From NCBI GenBank assembly GCA_037176705.1, contig CM073886.1, forward strand, positions 10,872,501-10,936,500: DNA of 64,000 nucleotides, in the 5' to 3' direction. Under the pieces are notes generated by a model. It saw only the letters and a program-made list of their open reading frames with translations. It had not been told where the DNA came from and made no database searches. The translations under genes were made by a program, and so were the position numbers. Positions 51,358 to 62,640 of this stretch are shown here, piece by piece. How positions within the stretch are numbered: position 1 is the stretch's first letter; the number at the start of each line of letters is the position of its first letter. The DNA comes from Molossus alvarezi (taxonomy: Eukaryota; Chordata; Mammalia; Chiroptera; Molossidae).

Positions 51358-51563
51358 TTGCAGTAAACTCAGAACCCCCCTCTGATGTGACCTTGGGTAA
51401 ATCCCTGGTGGGGGTAAGGATGGGGACGTTGAGAGGGTTGATTGGGAAGGGTACCAGACTGCCAGCATTTCTGTTCTTTTAAATTAACAAGAGTCACTAC
51501 CCTGCCCCCAAGTCTCTGTTCCTTCGGCTTGCCCAGGTGAGTGCTCGAACTGGGGCTGAAGGT

Positions 51564-51569
51564 AGTAAA
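51564..51569 (+). terminator. Candidate polyadenylation signal of the ACSM1-like gene
   Basis: AGTAAA, a known variant signal, lies 207 bp after the stop codon, with GT-rich sequence about 30 bp on. No AATAAA is seen before the L1. A second AGTAAA at 51362 is only 5 bp after the stop. Confidence 0.3.
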
Positions 51570-52323
51570 GTGCTGATGTCAACATCAACGGTGATCCTGT
51601 GCTGTGCATTCGTGATGTCCACGGCCCTTGCTAAACGCGACCCCTCCACAGTTCTCCCCAGTCCCCACTGGAGCGAACACAGGGCCTGATTCTCCTCCTC
51701 CACCTGTTCCCAGGTGGCCCTACATCCAGTAGATGACCAGGACCCAGAGGTCTGGGAGTGAAGCTTCGAGTAGCCCCAGGCACCTGCCTCTGCTAGGGCC
51801 GAGCCTAGCCCCACACGGGCAAGTGAGTGACCTGCTCTCAGCGGACCAGGGGCCCCCAGGACTCTCCCAGCCTTCTCCAGAGGCACCCAATCCCTCATTC
51901 CTAGGACGGACCTAGGGGCCAAGGAGTGTTACCCTTCGGCTTTCCCCCATGTACACCCACCTACTCATTCCTTCCCAAAATCCAGGATCTTCCAGCCCCT
52001 CTCTGAGGGCCCAGAGCCCACCCCAAACACCCCTCTCCACACTCTATATGTCCTTTCTGCCATCAGTGTCTTCCCCAACCACCCCTCACCCGAGACAGCC
52101 CCACAGGACACACACACACACAAAATGGGCACACACACGCACACAGCAGCACAGACACACGGACACAGAGCACGAACACAAAGAGGAACACAAACACACA
52201 GATACAATCAGGACACCCAAAGGGGCAGCAAATTCACACACACAACCAGCACACACAGATGCAGAACAAACACTCCCGCAAATGCTGAGTCATATGAATT
52301 CACTGTCTTGAAGGCAACATTAG
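51570..52323. other. Downstream flank, nothing recognised
   Basis: GC-rich then ACAC-rich sequence (about 52108-52270). No coding evidence. Confidence 0.6.
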
Positions 52324-52337
52324 GAATTAAAGTGCTG

Positions 52338-54059
52338 GAGGACAAAAGAATATGCAATGGGAAGATGGCGGTGGGTAGGACCAGAGGGAGGGCGAGTGTG
52401 TGAGAGAGTGTGAGTGGATGTGAAGGTGGATGACCAAACCCGAGCAGTGCAGAGCCCGGAGCAGAAGGTTGCTGTGCTGTGGTCAGAGCAGCCGGCTACC
52501 ATGATGAGCAGCCCTTCAGGGCGCTTCTCCCTGCGCTGCGGGGAGGTCCCAGCATTTTGGAAGATCCCGGGTCTTCCCTGGGAGGAGGCAGTGGGAGCGG
52601 CTAGGGCCCAGCAACCTGAGCCCACCAGTGCACCTGGCACCATCGGACCAGTGGACACTCTGTGCCAACACAGACAGGTGCACAGTAGTGGAGCTGCCAA
52701 GGTGCTGGTCATGGAAGCCGCAGACAGCCCAGAGCCCAGCACCGTCCCCCACAGTAGCAGCCCGATCAGAGTTCAGATATACCCCCAGCACCAGAGGCTG
52801 GGGAGCAGAATCCATCCCCAGGCAACAGAAGCACAGACCAGCAGCTGAGACCTGTCCCCAAAAACTACAGCAAAAGCTGAGCAGGAGTTGAGCCCCAGGG
52901 GGCAGCAGCACTCCACAGCCCCCAGCAGCAGGACCTGGGGCTCCACAGAGGCCTGTGCTGTCCAGTGGCTCACAAGAGCAGTGGGAAGCTGGAGCCCTAG
53001 AGGGAGTGGTACGATCCCGCAGCCCGCCCACGGGAACTGCACAGTTAGGGGGCACCAGAGAGGCCTGTGTGTCCCAGCAGGGACTGCGCGATCTAGTTAC
53101 CCATGGGGCCTGCGGGGGCTGAGGCACCAGAGAGGCATGTGCTGTCCAGCAGCCCATAGCACAGGCATAGAGCTGGGTCCCCAAAGGGACTGTGTGATTT
53201 AGTTACCCGCGGGACCTGCAGGGTTTGGGGGCACCAGGAAGGCCTGTAAGACCCAACTGCGCACAAAATAGGCATAGAGGGTGTGAAAAATGGAGGCAGA
53301 GTGAATAGAAGCTACGCAGACAATCTCCCAGGACTAAACGGGAATTACAACTAAAATGAAGACAAATCCGCGGGAAAAAAACAACAGAAAAGCAGCAGGA
53401 CAGGACCATATAACCAGGGACACTGGTAGGATCTGCGGAGGCACAAGAGGGTGGTGGGCTGGGAGCCCACGGAGAGCAGCAGTCTTAGCTGTGAGCAGCG
53501 CCCTTGGGGAATAAAGACCAAGCCTGCTCCACAGCGCAGAGAGCCGGAACGCTAAAATAGCCACAGCCACACACGTGGGGTCTACAGCAGAGGGAAGGCA
53601 GACTGGGCTGGACCTCTGTGGGGACACCTGGAATTTGGAGGGCACTCGCAGTTTTTGCTGAGTTGCGGCCACAAAGGATGGTGGCCAGTGTGCTCCTTCC
53701 CATAGCTGTGGGGAAAAGCAGCAGCACCCCACCTCGGAGATTCAGCCTTTCCCAGGTGAGGCAAAGAAATAAAAATTGAGGCTCATTAATAACCAGCATC
53801 TATCCCACCCTCTGGAAATCCTCTTATGCAGAACACCAGGGCTACGTTCCAAGGCACTGAGTATGAGACTACTAGCCACCAGGAAAAAGCTAGAGGATAA
53901 CTGAACCTTTCCTGGGTCTGCAAAGTAAGTCTAGACAGTGGTGTTTAAGGTGGGCCCACTCAGCCTCATTGAAACCCAGTAGAAGGAGCCACAAACAGCA
54001 CAACACCAACACCCACAGGGAAAATTTGGCAGACTCCAAAACCCACTGAGATAGCCAAA
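52338..54059 (+). promoter_or_regulatory. L1 5' UTR (copy 3)
   Basis: It starts near AAGATGGCGGTGGGTAGGA. Relative to the copy at 20027 it has about 150-190 bp more at 53040-53240, where units with GGCACCAGAGAGGC(C/A)TGTG are repeated. Conserved open frames on both strands are shared with the other copy. Confidence 0.75.
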
Positions 54060-55180
54060 ATGCTTAAACAAAAAAACAAATCCCAAATGAAAGAACAAGA
54101 GAACTCTATCGAAGAGGAGATAAATGAAATGCAGCTAAGCAAATTATCAGAGGTAGAGTTCAGAGCCATGATTTTGAGGAAGCTCAACAGCATGAGTAAG
54201 GACATCAGCACCATGAATATAGATATAGAAACATTGAAAACCAACCAAGTGGAAATGAAGAATGACATAGCAGAAATTAAGAACACATTGGAAGGACTAA
54301 CCAGCAGAGTAGAGGAAGGTGAGGACTGTATCAGTGAATTAGAAGACAGGGTAGAAAAAAATCAACCAATCAGAAAACCAGAAGGAAAAAACAATTGAAA
54401 AACAGAAAGTTCTTAAGAGAACTGTGGGAAAACTGGAAACGTAATAACATTTGCATCATAGGAATCCCCGAAGAGGAAGAAAATGGACAAGGGTTAGAGA
54501 ATATATTTGAAGAAATAGTGACAGAAAACTTTCCTAACTTGGTGAAGGAAGAAAGCATTCAAGTTCAAGAAGCACAGAGAACCCCAAGTAGGAAGAACCC
54601 AAACAGACCCACACCAAGACACGTAGTAATTAAAATGGCAAAAATTAAAGACAAAGAGAGAATCCTAAAGGCAGCAAGAGATAAGCAACAGGTTACCTAC
54701 AAAGGAAACCCCATAAGGCTCTCAGCTGACTTCTCAATAGAAACACTACAGGCCAGAAGGGAGTGGCATGAAGTAATCAAGGTCATGAAAAACAAGGATC
54801 TCAATCCAAGACTTCTCTACCCAGCAAGGCTATCATTCAAAATAGAAGGTCAGGCCTGGCCGGTTTGGCTCAGTGGTTAGAGCGCCAGCCTGAAGTCCAG
54901 AGAGACCCGGGTTCAGTTCCCGCTAAGGGCACATTCCTTGGTTGCAGTTTGTCCCTGGCCCTGGTTGGGTTGTGAGGGTGGCAACCACTCAATGTGTCCC
55001 TTTCACGTTGATGTTTCTCTCTCTCTCTCTCTCCCTCCCACTCTACCTGAACAAAAAATGGAAAAACGTCCTCAGATGAGGATTAAAAAAACAAAAACAA
55101 ACAAACAAAAAACAAAATAGAAGATTAAAGAGTTTTCCAGACAAAAAAAAGGCTAAGATAAAATAGTAACACCAAACCAG
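54060..55180 (+). pseudogene. L1 ORF1, broken by frame change and a SINE
   Basis: The coiled-coil half is at 54060-54398 and the nucleic-acid-binding half at 54395-54850, in another frame. The end is pushed to 55118-55180 by the SINE at 54853. Confidence 0.88.
54853..55117 (+). mobile_element. Type A VES SINE in L1 ORF1
   Basis: Full-length copy. Flanked by AAAATAGAAGGTCA and AAAATAGAAGATTA. Confidence 0.9.
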
Positions 55181-55267
55181 CAATGCAAGATATGCTAAAA
55201 GGACTGCTGTAATTAGTAAAAGAAATAGGAAGAAAAATAGAGCCACACTAAACAAAAATGGCAATGA

Positions 55268-55545
55268 GCACTGGCCGGTTTGGCTCAGCTGTTAGAGCGT
55301 CGGCCTGCGGTCCTGAGAGACCCGGGTTCGGTTCCCGCTAAGGGCACATACCTCGGTTGCAGTTTGTCCCCGGCCCTGGTCGGTTGTGCGGGTGGCAGCC
55401 ACTCGATGTGTCCCTTTCGCGTTGATGTTTCTCTCTCTCTCTCTCTGTTCCTCTCTCTCTCTCTCTGTTCCTCTCCCCCCCCCCCACTCTACCTGAACAA
55501 AAAATGGAAAATGTCCTCGGGTGAGGATAAAAAAAAAAGAAAAGA
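55268..55545 (+). mobile_element. Type A VES SINE between L1 ORF1 and ORF2
   Basis: Full-length copy with a duplicated CT-rich segment (CTCTCTCTGTTCCTCTC twice). Target duplication AAAAATGGCAATGA on both sides. Confidence 0.93.
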
Positions 55546-55569
55546 AAAATGGCAATGAATAAGTACATA

Positions 55570-58500
55570 TCAATTATCACCTTAAATGTGAATGGTTTGA
55601 CTGCTCCGATAAAAAGACTCAGAGTAGCTGACTGGATAAGAAAGCATGACTCGCATATACATATGTTGTTTACAAGAGACCCACCTCACAACAAAAGACT
55701 CACATAGGTTGAAAGTGAAGGGATGGGAAAAAATCTTTCAAGCAAATGGAAAGCAAAAAACAGCTGGGGTAGCAATACTCATATCTGATAAGATAGATTT
55801 CAAAATGAAGGCCATAACTAGAGACAAAGAAGGCCACTACATAATATTGAAAGCATCTATCCAACAGGAAGATATAACCTTGGTAAACATATATGCATTC
55901 AATATAGGAGCACCAACATATATTAAAAATCTCTCAGAGGACTTCAAGGAGAAATCAACAGCAATACAATCATAGCAGAGGACTACAATACCCCACTGAC
56001 ATCACTGGATAGATCTTCTAGACAAAAAATTAACAAGGAAACACAGACTCTAAATGAAGCGCTAGATCAAATGGATTTAATAGATATCTACAGAGAATTA
56101 CACCCCAAAACTGTAGAATTCACATTCTTCTCAAGTGCACACGGGACATTCTCAAAGATAGACCACATGTTAGGACACAAGCTAAGTCTCTACAAGTTCA
56201 AAAAGATTGAAATCATATCAAGCATCTTCTCAGATGACAGTGGCATGCAACTAGAAATCAATTGCAACAAGAACATGCAAAGAAAGACATTTGAAAACAT
56301 GGAGGCTAAATAGCATGTTATTGAACAATGAATGGGTTATCATGGAGAGCAAGGAAGAAATTAAAAACTTCCTGGAAATCAATGAAAATGAACACACAAC
56401 AACACAAAATCTATGGGATGCAGCAAAAGCAGCTCTGAGAGGAAAGTTCATAGCATACAGGTCTACCTCAAGAAGCAAGAAAAATTTCTAATAGACTATC
56501 TAACCTCACAACTTAAACAACTAGAAAACAAACAGAAAGAAAACCCCAGAGCAAGTAGAAGGAAGGAAATAATAAAGATCAGAGCAGAAATAAATGATAT
56601 AGAGACCAAAAAAACAATCAAAGGATCAATGAAATTAAGAGCTGGTTCTTTGAAAAGATAAACAAGATTGATGGACCCTTAGCTAGACTCATTAAGAAAC
56701 AGAGAGAGAGAATCCAAATACACAAAATCAGAAATGAAAGAGGAGAAATAATCACTGACACCACAGAAATACAAAGGATTGTGAACAGATATTGTGAACA
56801 GAATTATACGGCAACAAATTCGACAATCTAAGCAAAATGGACAAATGTCTAGAAATACATAGTCTCCCAAAACTGAACCGAGAAGAGATAGAAAACTTGA
56901 ACAGACAATAACAACAAAAGAAATTGAAGATGTAATCAAGACTCTCCTGGCAAACAAAAGCCCAGACCCGAACGGCTTCACAGGGGAATTCTACCAAACA
57001 TTCAAAGAAGAACTAATACCCATTCTCCTCAAACTATTACAAAAAATTCAAGAAGAAGGAAGACTTTCAAACTCGTTTTATGAGGCCAGCATAATTCTAA
57101 TTCCAAAACCAAAAAAAGACTCTACAAACAAAGAAAACTACAGACCAATATCCCTGATGAACATAGATGCCAAAATCCTGAACAAAATACTAGCAAATCG
57201 AATCCAGCAATACATCAAAAAAATTATTCACCATGACCAAGTGGGATTCATCCCAGGGATGCAAGGTGGGTACAATATTCACAAATCAATAAATGTGATA
57301 TATCACATAAACAAAATGAAAGATGAAAATCATATGATCATATCAATAGACTATGAAAAAGCATTTGACAAAATCCAGCACCCATTTCTGATTGAAATTC
57401 TCAGCAATGTGGGAATAAAGGGATTATATCTTGACATAATAAAGGCCATATATGAAAGACCTACAGCCAACATCATACTCAATGGGCAAAAATTAACAGC
57501 ATTTTCCTTAAGAACAGGAACAAAACAACGATGCCCACTTTCACCACTCTTATTTAACATAGTACTAGAAGTCTTAGCCACAGCAATCAGAAGTGAAGAA
57601 AAAATAAAAGGGATCCAAATGGGAAAGGAGGAAGTGAAACTGTCATTATTTGCAGATGACATGATACTGTACGTAGAAAACCCCAAAGACTCTACCAAAA
57701 ATGTACTAGACTTAATGAATTTGGCAAAGTAGCAAGATACAAAATTAACGTCAAGAAATCGATGGCATTCTTATACACCAATGATGAACTCACAGAAAGA
57801 GAAACTAAAAAAAAAAAAATCCCATTTACCATCGCAGCAAAAAAATTAAGATACCTAGGAATAAACTTAACCAAAGAAATAAAGGACCTATTTGCAGAAA
57901 ACTACAGGTCATTGAAAAAATAAATAGAGCAAGATATAAAAAAGTGGAAGCACATTCCTTGTTCATGGATTGGAAGAATTAACATCATTAAAATGTCCAT
58001 ATTACCCAAAGCAATCTATAGATTCAATGCAATCCCCATCAAAATACCAACGACATACTTCACAGAACTAGAACAAATACTTCAAAAGTTCATATGGAAC
58101 CAAAAAGGACCTCAAATAGCCACTACAATCTTGAAAAAGAAGAACAAAGTTGGAGGGATTACATTACCAGATTTCAGGTTATACTACAAAGCCATCATAA
58201 TCAAAACAGCCTGGTACTGGCACAAGAACAGTCATGTAGACCAGTGGAATAGAACAGAGAACCCAGAAATGGACCCAAGGCAATATGCTCAATTAATATT
58301 TGACAAAGGTGGCAAGAGCATACAGTGGAGTAAAGACAGCCTCTTTAACAAATGATGTGGGAACATTGGACATCTACATGCAAAAAAATGAAACTAGACC
58401 ATCAACTTACACCATACACAAGAATAAACTCAAAATGGATAAAAGACTTAAATGTGACTCATGAATTCATAAAAATCCTCAAAGAAAATGTAGGCAACAA

Positions 58501-59621
58501 ATTTCAGACATCATACACAGCAGAATTTTCACTGGTACATCACCTAAGGCAACAGAAACAAAGAAGGAAATGAACACATGGGACTACATCAAACTCAAAA
58601 GCTTCTGCACAGCAAAAGATACAATCATCAAAGTGGAAAGGGAACCCACTGTATGGGAGAGCATAATTGCCAATGATACATCAGATAAGGGGTTAATTTC
58701 CAAAGTATATAGAATATTCATACAACTCAACAAAAGAAGACAAAAAACCAAATTAAAAAATGAGCAGAGGAGCTCAATAGACACCTCTCCAAACAGGACA
58801 TACAAATGGCTAAGAGACATATGAAGAAATGCTCATCATCACTAATCATCAGAGAGATGTAAATTAAAACAACAATGAGGTATCACCTCACACCTATCAG
58901 AATGGCCGCCATCAACAAATCATCAAACAACAAGTGTTGGCGAGGGTGTGGAGAAAAGGGGACTCTAGTACACTGCTGGTGGGAATGCAGACTGGTGCAG
59001 CCACTATGGAAAACAATATGGTGTTACCTCAAAAAATTAAACATTGAACTGCCATTTGACCCAGTGATCCCACTTCTAGGAATATACCCTAAAAAGCCTG
59101 AAACAGCCCTGGCTGATTTGGCTCAGCGGTGGAGCGTCAGCCTGTGGTCCAGAAAGACCCGGGTTCAGTTCCCGCTAAGGGCGCATACCTCAGTTGCAGT
59201 TTGTCTCCGGTCCTGGTTGGTCGTGCTGGTGGCAGCCACTCAATGTGTCCCTTTCACGTCAATGTTTCTCTCTCTCTCTCTCCCGCTCCCACTCTATCTG
59301 AACAAAAATAAAATGTCCTCGGGTGAGGATAAAAAAAAAAAGCCTGAAACACCAATCAGAAAGAATATATGTACCCCCATGTTCATAGCAGCACTATTTA
59401 CAATAGCTAAGATCTGGAAACAGCCCAAATGTCCAACAGTAGATAAATGGATAAGAAAGCGGTGGTACATATACACAATGGAGTACTATGCAGCTGTAAG
59501 AAAGAAAGATCTCTTATCCTTTGAGACTACATGGAGGGACCTGGAAAGTATTCTCCTAAGCAAAACATGCCAAACAGAGCAAGACAAGTATCATATGATC
59601 TCACTTATTTGTGGAATATAA
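55570..59621 (+). pseudogene. L1 ORF2, broken
   Basis: Endonuclease (55646-56313 in pieces, with QETHL and [11 protein letters not shown]), reverse transcriptase (57157-57732, with the FADD metal-binding motif) and Cys-rich C-terminal region (58875-59621, [18 protein letters not shown]). Frame changes occur near 55960, 56300, 56460, 57730 and 58350, and a SINE lies at 59106. It is not functional. Confidence 0.9.
59106..59336 (+). mobile_element. Type A VES SINE in L1 ORF2
   Basis: Target duplication AAAAAGCCTGAAACA on both sides. The frame happens to stay open through the SINE, so an open frame of 248 codons spans it. Confidence 0.92.
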
Positions 59622-59871
59622 TGAACATAACAGTCTGAGGAATGGGGTAGTCCCAGAGACATGGAAGTGGGGTACAGACTGACAATCCCCAGAAGAGGGG
59701 GTGGTGGGGGAGAGATAAACCACAGAACTTATATGCATGTATGCATGAACAAAGGTCATGGACAACAAAGCTGGGGACAGGGCAGGGAGGAGAGGGGTTC
59801 GGGGGGGGAGAGGAGAAACATCTGTAACAAAAATTAATTAATTAATAATAAAAAAAAGAATTTAAGTGTTG

Positions 59872-59967
59872 CCCTGGCCGGTTTGGCTCAGTGGTTGGAG
59901 CATAGGCCTGCGAACCAGAGAGTCCCGGGTTCGGTTCCCGCTAGGGGCACATACCAAAAAAAAAAAA
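59872..59967 (+). mobile_element. Short tRNA-only VES variant at the L1 3' end
   Basis: Head with A and B boxes (GAGAGTCCCGGGTTCGGTTC), then CTAGGGGCACATACC and A12. No CT-rich body. Target duplication GAATTTAAGTGTTG / GAATTAAAGTGTTG, reusing the L1's own right target copy. Confidence 0.9.
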
Positions 59968-61257
59968 GAATTAAAGTGTTGAGTTTTCAAGAACATTCAG
60001 TTAAATCCAGAGCAATCACTGCAGAAGTTATTAGAATCACCTGAACTCAGTGGAAGTCAGTTTTTGTTCACATATGATGCTAATAAAATCAATACCCAGG
60101 CTCTTAGAGAAATCCCACACTATTACGGTCATTTTCATGATCTCCACCTTGGTTTTATTTAAGCACTAAAATCTGATTATTTCTGAATAACATCATCTCT
60201 TTATTTTCTCAACTTAGATTAATCTTTGAGGATTTCCCTCGGGACGAAGCCTAGCCCGTGTGTTCATTCCCTGACCCTCAGTCACTGTCTCCTTCTCTCC
60301 ACATGTGCCCCAACTCTTCCTTTTTGGAGGGGACATGGGGCTCACCACAGTGCTGGACTGGGCTGCAGGCAGTGGTGCTGGTCTAGCAAGTGCCTCCCTC
60401 GGTACACTCTGGTCCACACAGGGTGAGGGGACACAGTTGCAGGGCTGGAGGGGCACTCATGGCTGATCCCAGTTCGCCAGATGGGTGAAGGCTTGTCCTG
60501 CTCATTCAGGCCCTAGACCTTTGGCCTCCGGTTAAAAACATGGGGACAGCTTCTTGCTTAGGAATCACCCACTCACAGCTCTTGTAGTGGCAGCTCTGGT
60601 CCTGTGACCACCACATCAAGTAGGGAAGAAATGCAGGTGACGTGAGAGAAGAAAGAACACCAGCATCCTTCCTACCTCTCCCCAGATCCACCGGAAAACA
60701 GAGAAACCTACCCAGTGAGGACACTCCTTAAGCCTCACTCAGCATGTGAGCACACACGTGGGAGGGCATGCAAGCCAGCCCTGTCCGCCTGTCTCTCTCC
60801 TCCTTCAGACAAGTGGCACGTTCCCTGCCCATCCCCGTTCTCTAACAAGTCGTGCTGAGGAAGAGGTCTCTCTGCCCACTGTTGGACGTTATCAGCTGTA
60901 AATGTGTCCTTGGTCTGAAGGAATGACGCTCAGCCACCCAAACTGGAGCAGCAGTCGCTGTCAGCCAGGTTTTTCCTGATCCTCTGAGCGTTTGTCATCG
61001 GGAAGGCAAAGCCCAGGCCAGATCTGGGGTCCGTGCCTGTCAAGATGCCTCTGTAGCCCAGGCCGCCAGCACCAGTCCGACTTGCCCGCTCAGCCCAGGA
61101 CTCCGCCATGGCCATCTGCAGCCTCTCTCCCTGCTGGGCCACTGTTCTTTCTGGCACTTTGTGCCTCTGATGGTGCGAGAGGACTCTGCGTTCAGCCCGT
61201 CTGCACTGCTGCTTCCCCTTGTCACAGTCCCTCACACCACTTAGCCACATACATGTT

Positions 61258-61304
61258 CACGCACACGCATACACACACGCACACTCACAGGCACGCACAG
61301 AGGC
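61258..61304 (+). repeat. CA-rich tract
   Basis: Imperfect CACA/CACG repeat. Confidence 0.7.
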
Positions 61305-62509
61305 TGCTCAAGCTGGTATTTACTATTCCTCTACTGCTCCCAGCCACTCCTGGGCCGTGTGTGGCTGGACATACCCCGACCCCAGGGCTGGTGGCCTCCT
61401 CCACCCAGCAGAAGGGAGGGCTGCAGGCCACAGGCTATGTCAGGGCAGAGGGGTTGGACTAGGGGACCTGGAGGGAACCAGATGTTTCCCAACAATTCCT
61501 TCCCTTGGTGGTAGGTGGGGGGACTCCACACTGTTGACCTCTGCCCTGCCTACCCCTCATAAGGAAATTGTGAGAAGGTTATGGGTGCTCATGGGACTTG
61601 CCAAGACAAGTCCCTCTGCTGCCATCACCCCCTCAGAACACCTGGCTTTGTGCTACCAGGGGCCGCTGGCAGGTTGGGTAAATGGCACAAAGACTAGAAG
61701 GCCACAGCCCTCCTCTCTGGTCTCCACTCCTGGCCCTCAGCCCTTCCTCACCATCAGAAACGGGCCACATCCTGGGGACAGACACTGCTCTCTGATCACA
61801 GTCACCCCTGTACCTGCAGGCACCATGTGCTCAGTGAGTATGTGTTGACTGATGACAGCCACCGCCAGATTGAGGTGCAAGGTGCATCCCCCGCCCCTAA
61901 GAACTCCAGGGCTGTGGAGTGACTACCACCCCACGGGGGAACCTGGCTCTGCCCTTCGCTGTGGTTTCTCCTGTTTGTGAGTTGCGGGTCCACGAGATAC
62001 TGTGTGCCCTGGAGGACGTGGACACTGACACAGATGCACACTGTGAGTGGTTTATTAAGGAGACGTTCTGAGAGACGGAAGCCAGGGGGCAGGTCTGGCA
62101 GGAAACCCTTCAGACCACAGTGCGGACCTGACGGCCTCTCCAAACCTGTAACTGACATGCCTGTCTGTGTGGCTCGGGGGCTTCTTGAAATGTAAACTGA
62201 TTGTCCTGTAAGGAGAAGGGTTTGGGGTTATTTCAAGGTGACCTTAATTTCCTAACGCATTTGGTCTCCCATTATATACCTGTGTCCTCTGCTGGACTCG
62301 TTAGTTATGCGTGTGTCTGCATGTAAAGGGAAGTCACTGTCTTCTGATCTCAGACACATCTGAGTTTACATATTCAGCTGGTAGGACTGGAATTAGGGAT
62401 TGGAAACCTCAGGGCCCGAGCTGTTACACCCTTGGTGGAAGTGAATGTACGTCCGTGAACATCTTTTGATGATCTTTGTGGAGACACTTGCTCTTCAACC
62501 ATGAGAATA

Positions 62510-62640
62510 GTTAAGTGCCCAACATGTCTCAGACATTTTGCAAGACACTCTCTTCACATGCCTAATCTCATCATCCTCACAATGACCTGGAACACCATTA
62601 CTGCCCCCATTTCCCAGACAACGGGGCGGGGTTCTGAGTA
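62510..62640 (-). repeat. MIR-like fragment
   Basis: AACATGTCTCAGACATTTTG, CTAATCTCATCATCCTCACA and CCCCATTTCCCAGA keep the antisense MIR order. Confidence 0.6.

Larger units (their letters stand above)
52338..59857 (+). mobile_element. L1 retrotransposon, nearly full-length, inactive
   Basis: The complete layout is present: 5' UTR, ORF1, ORF2, 3' UTR with G-rich tract and A-rich tail. GAATTAAAGTGCTG (52324-52337) and GAATTTAAGTGTTG (59858-59871) are its 14-bp target duplication. Without three SINEs it is about 6.75 kb. Both ORFs carry frame changes and stops. Confidence 0.93.

Noticed and set aside
58875..59621. A 248-codon open frame as an intact gene
   Set aside because: It is the L1 ORF2 C-terminus with a SINE inserted in frame. 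The fusion is accidental.
61219..61848. A 209-codon open frame as a downstream gene
   Set aside because: It starts in a CA-rich repeat, has Pro/Ser/Gly-rich composition without a domain, and overlaps open frames on the other strand. I cannot support it from sequence alone.
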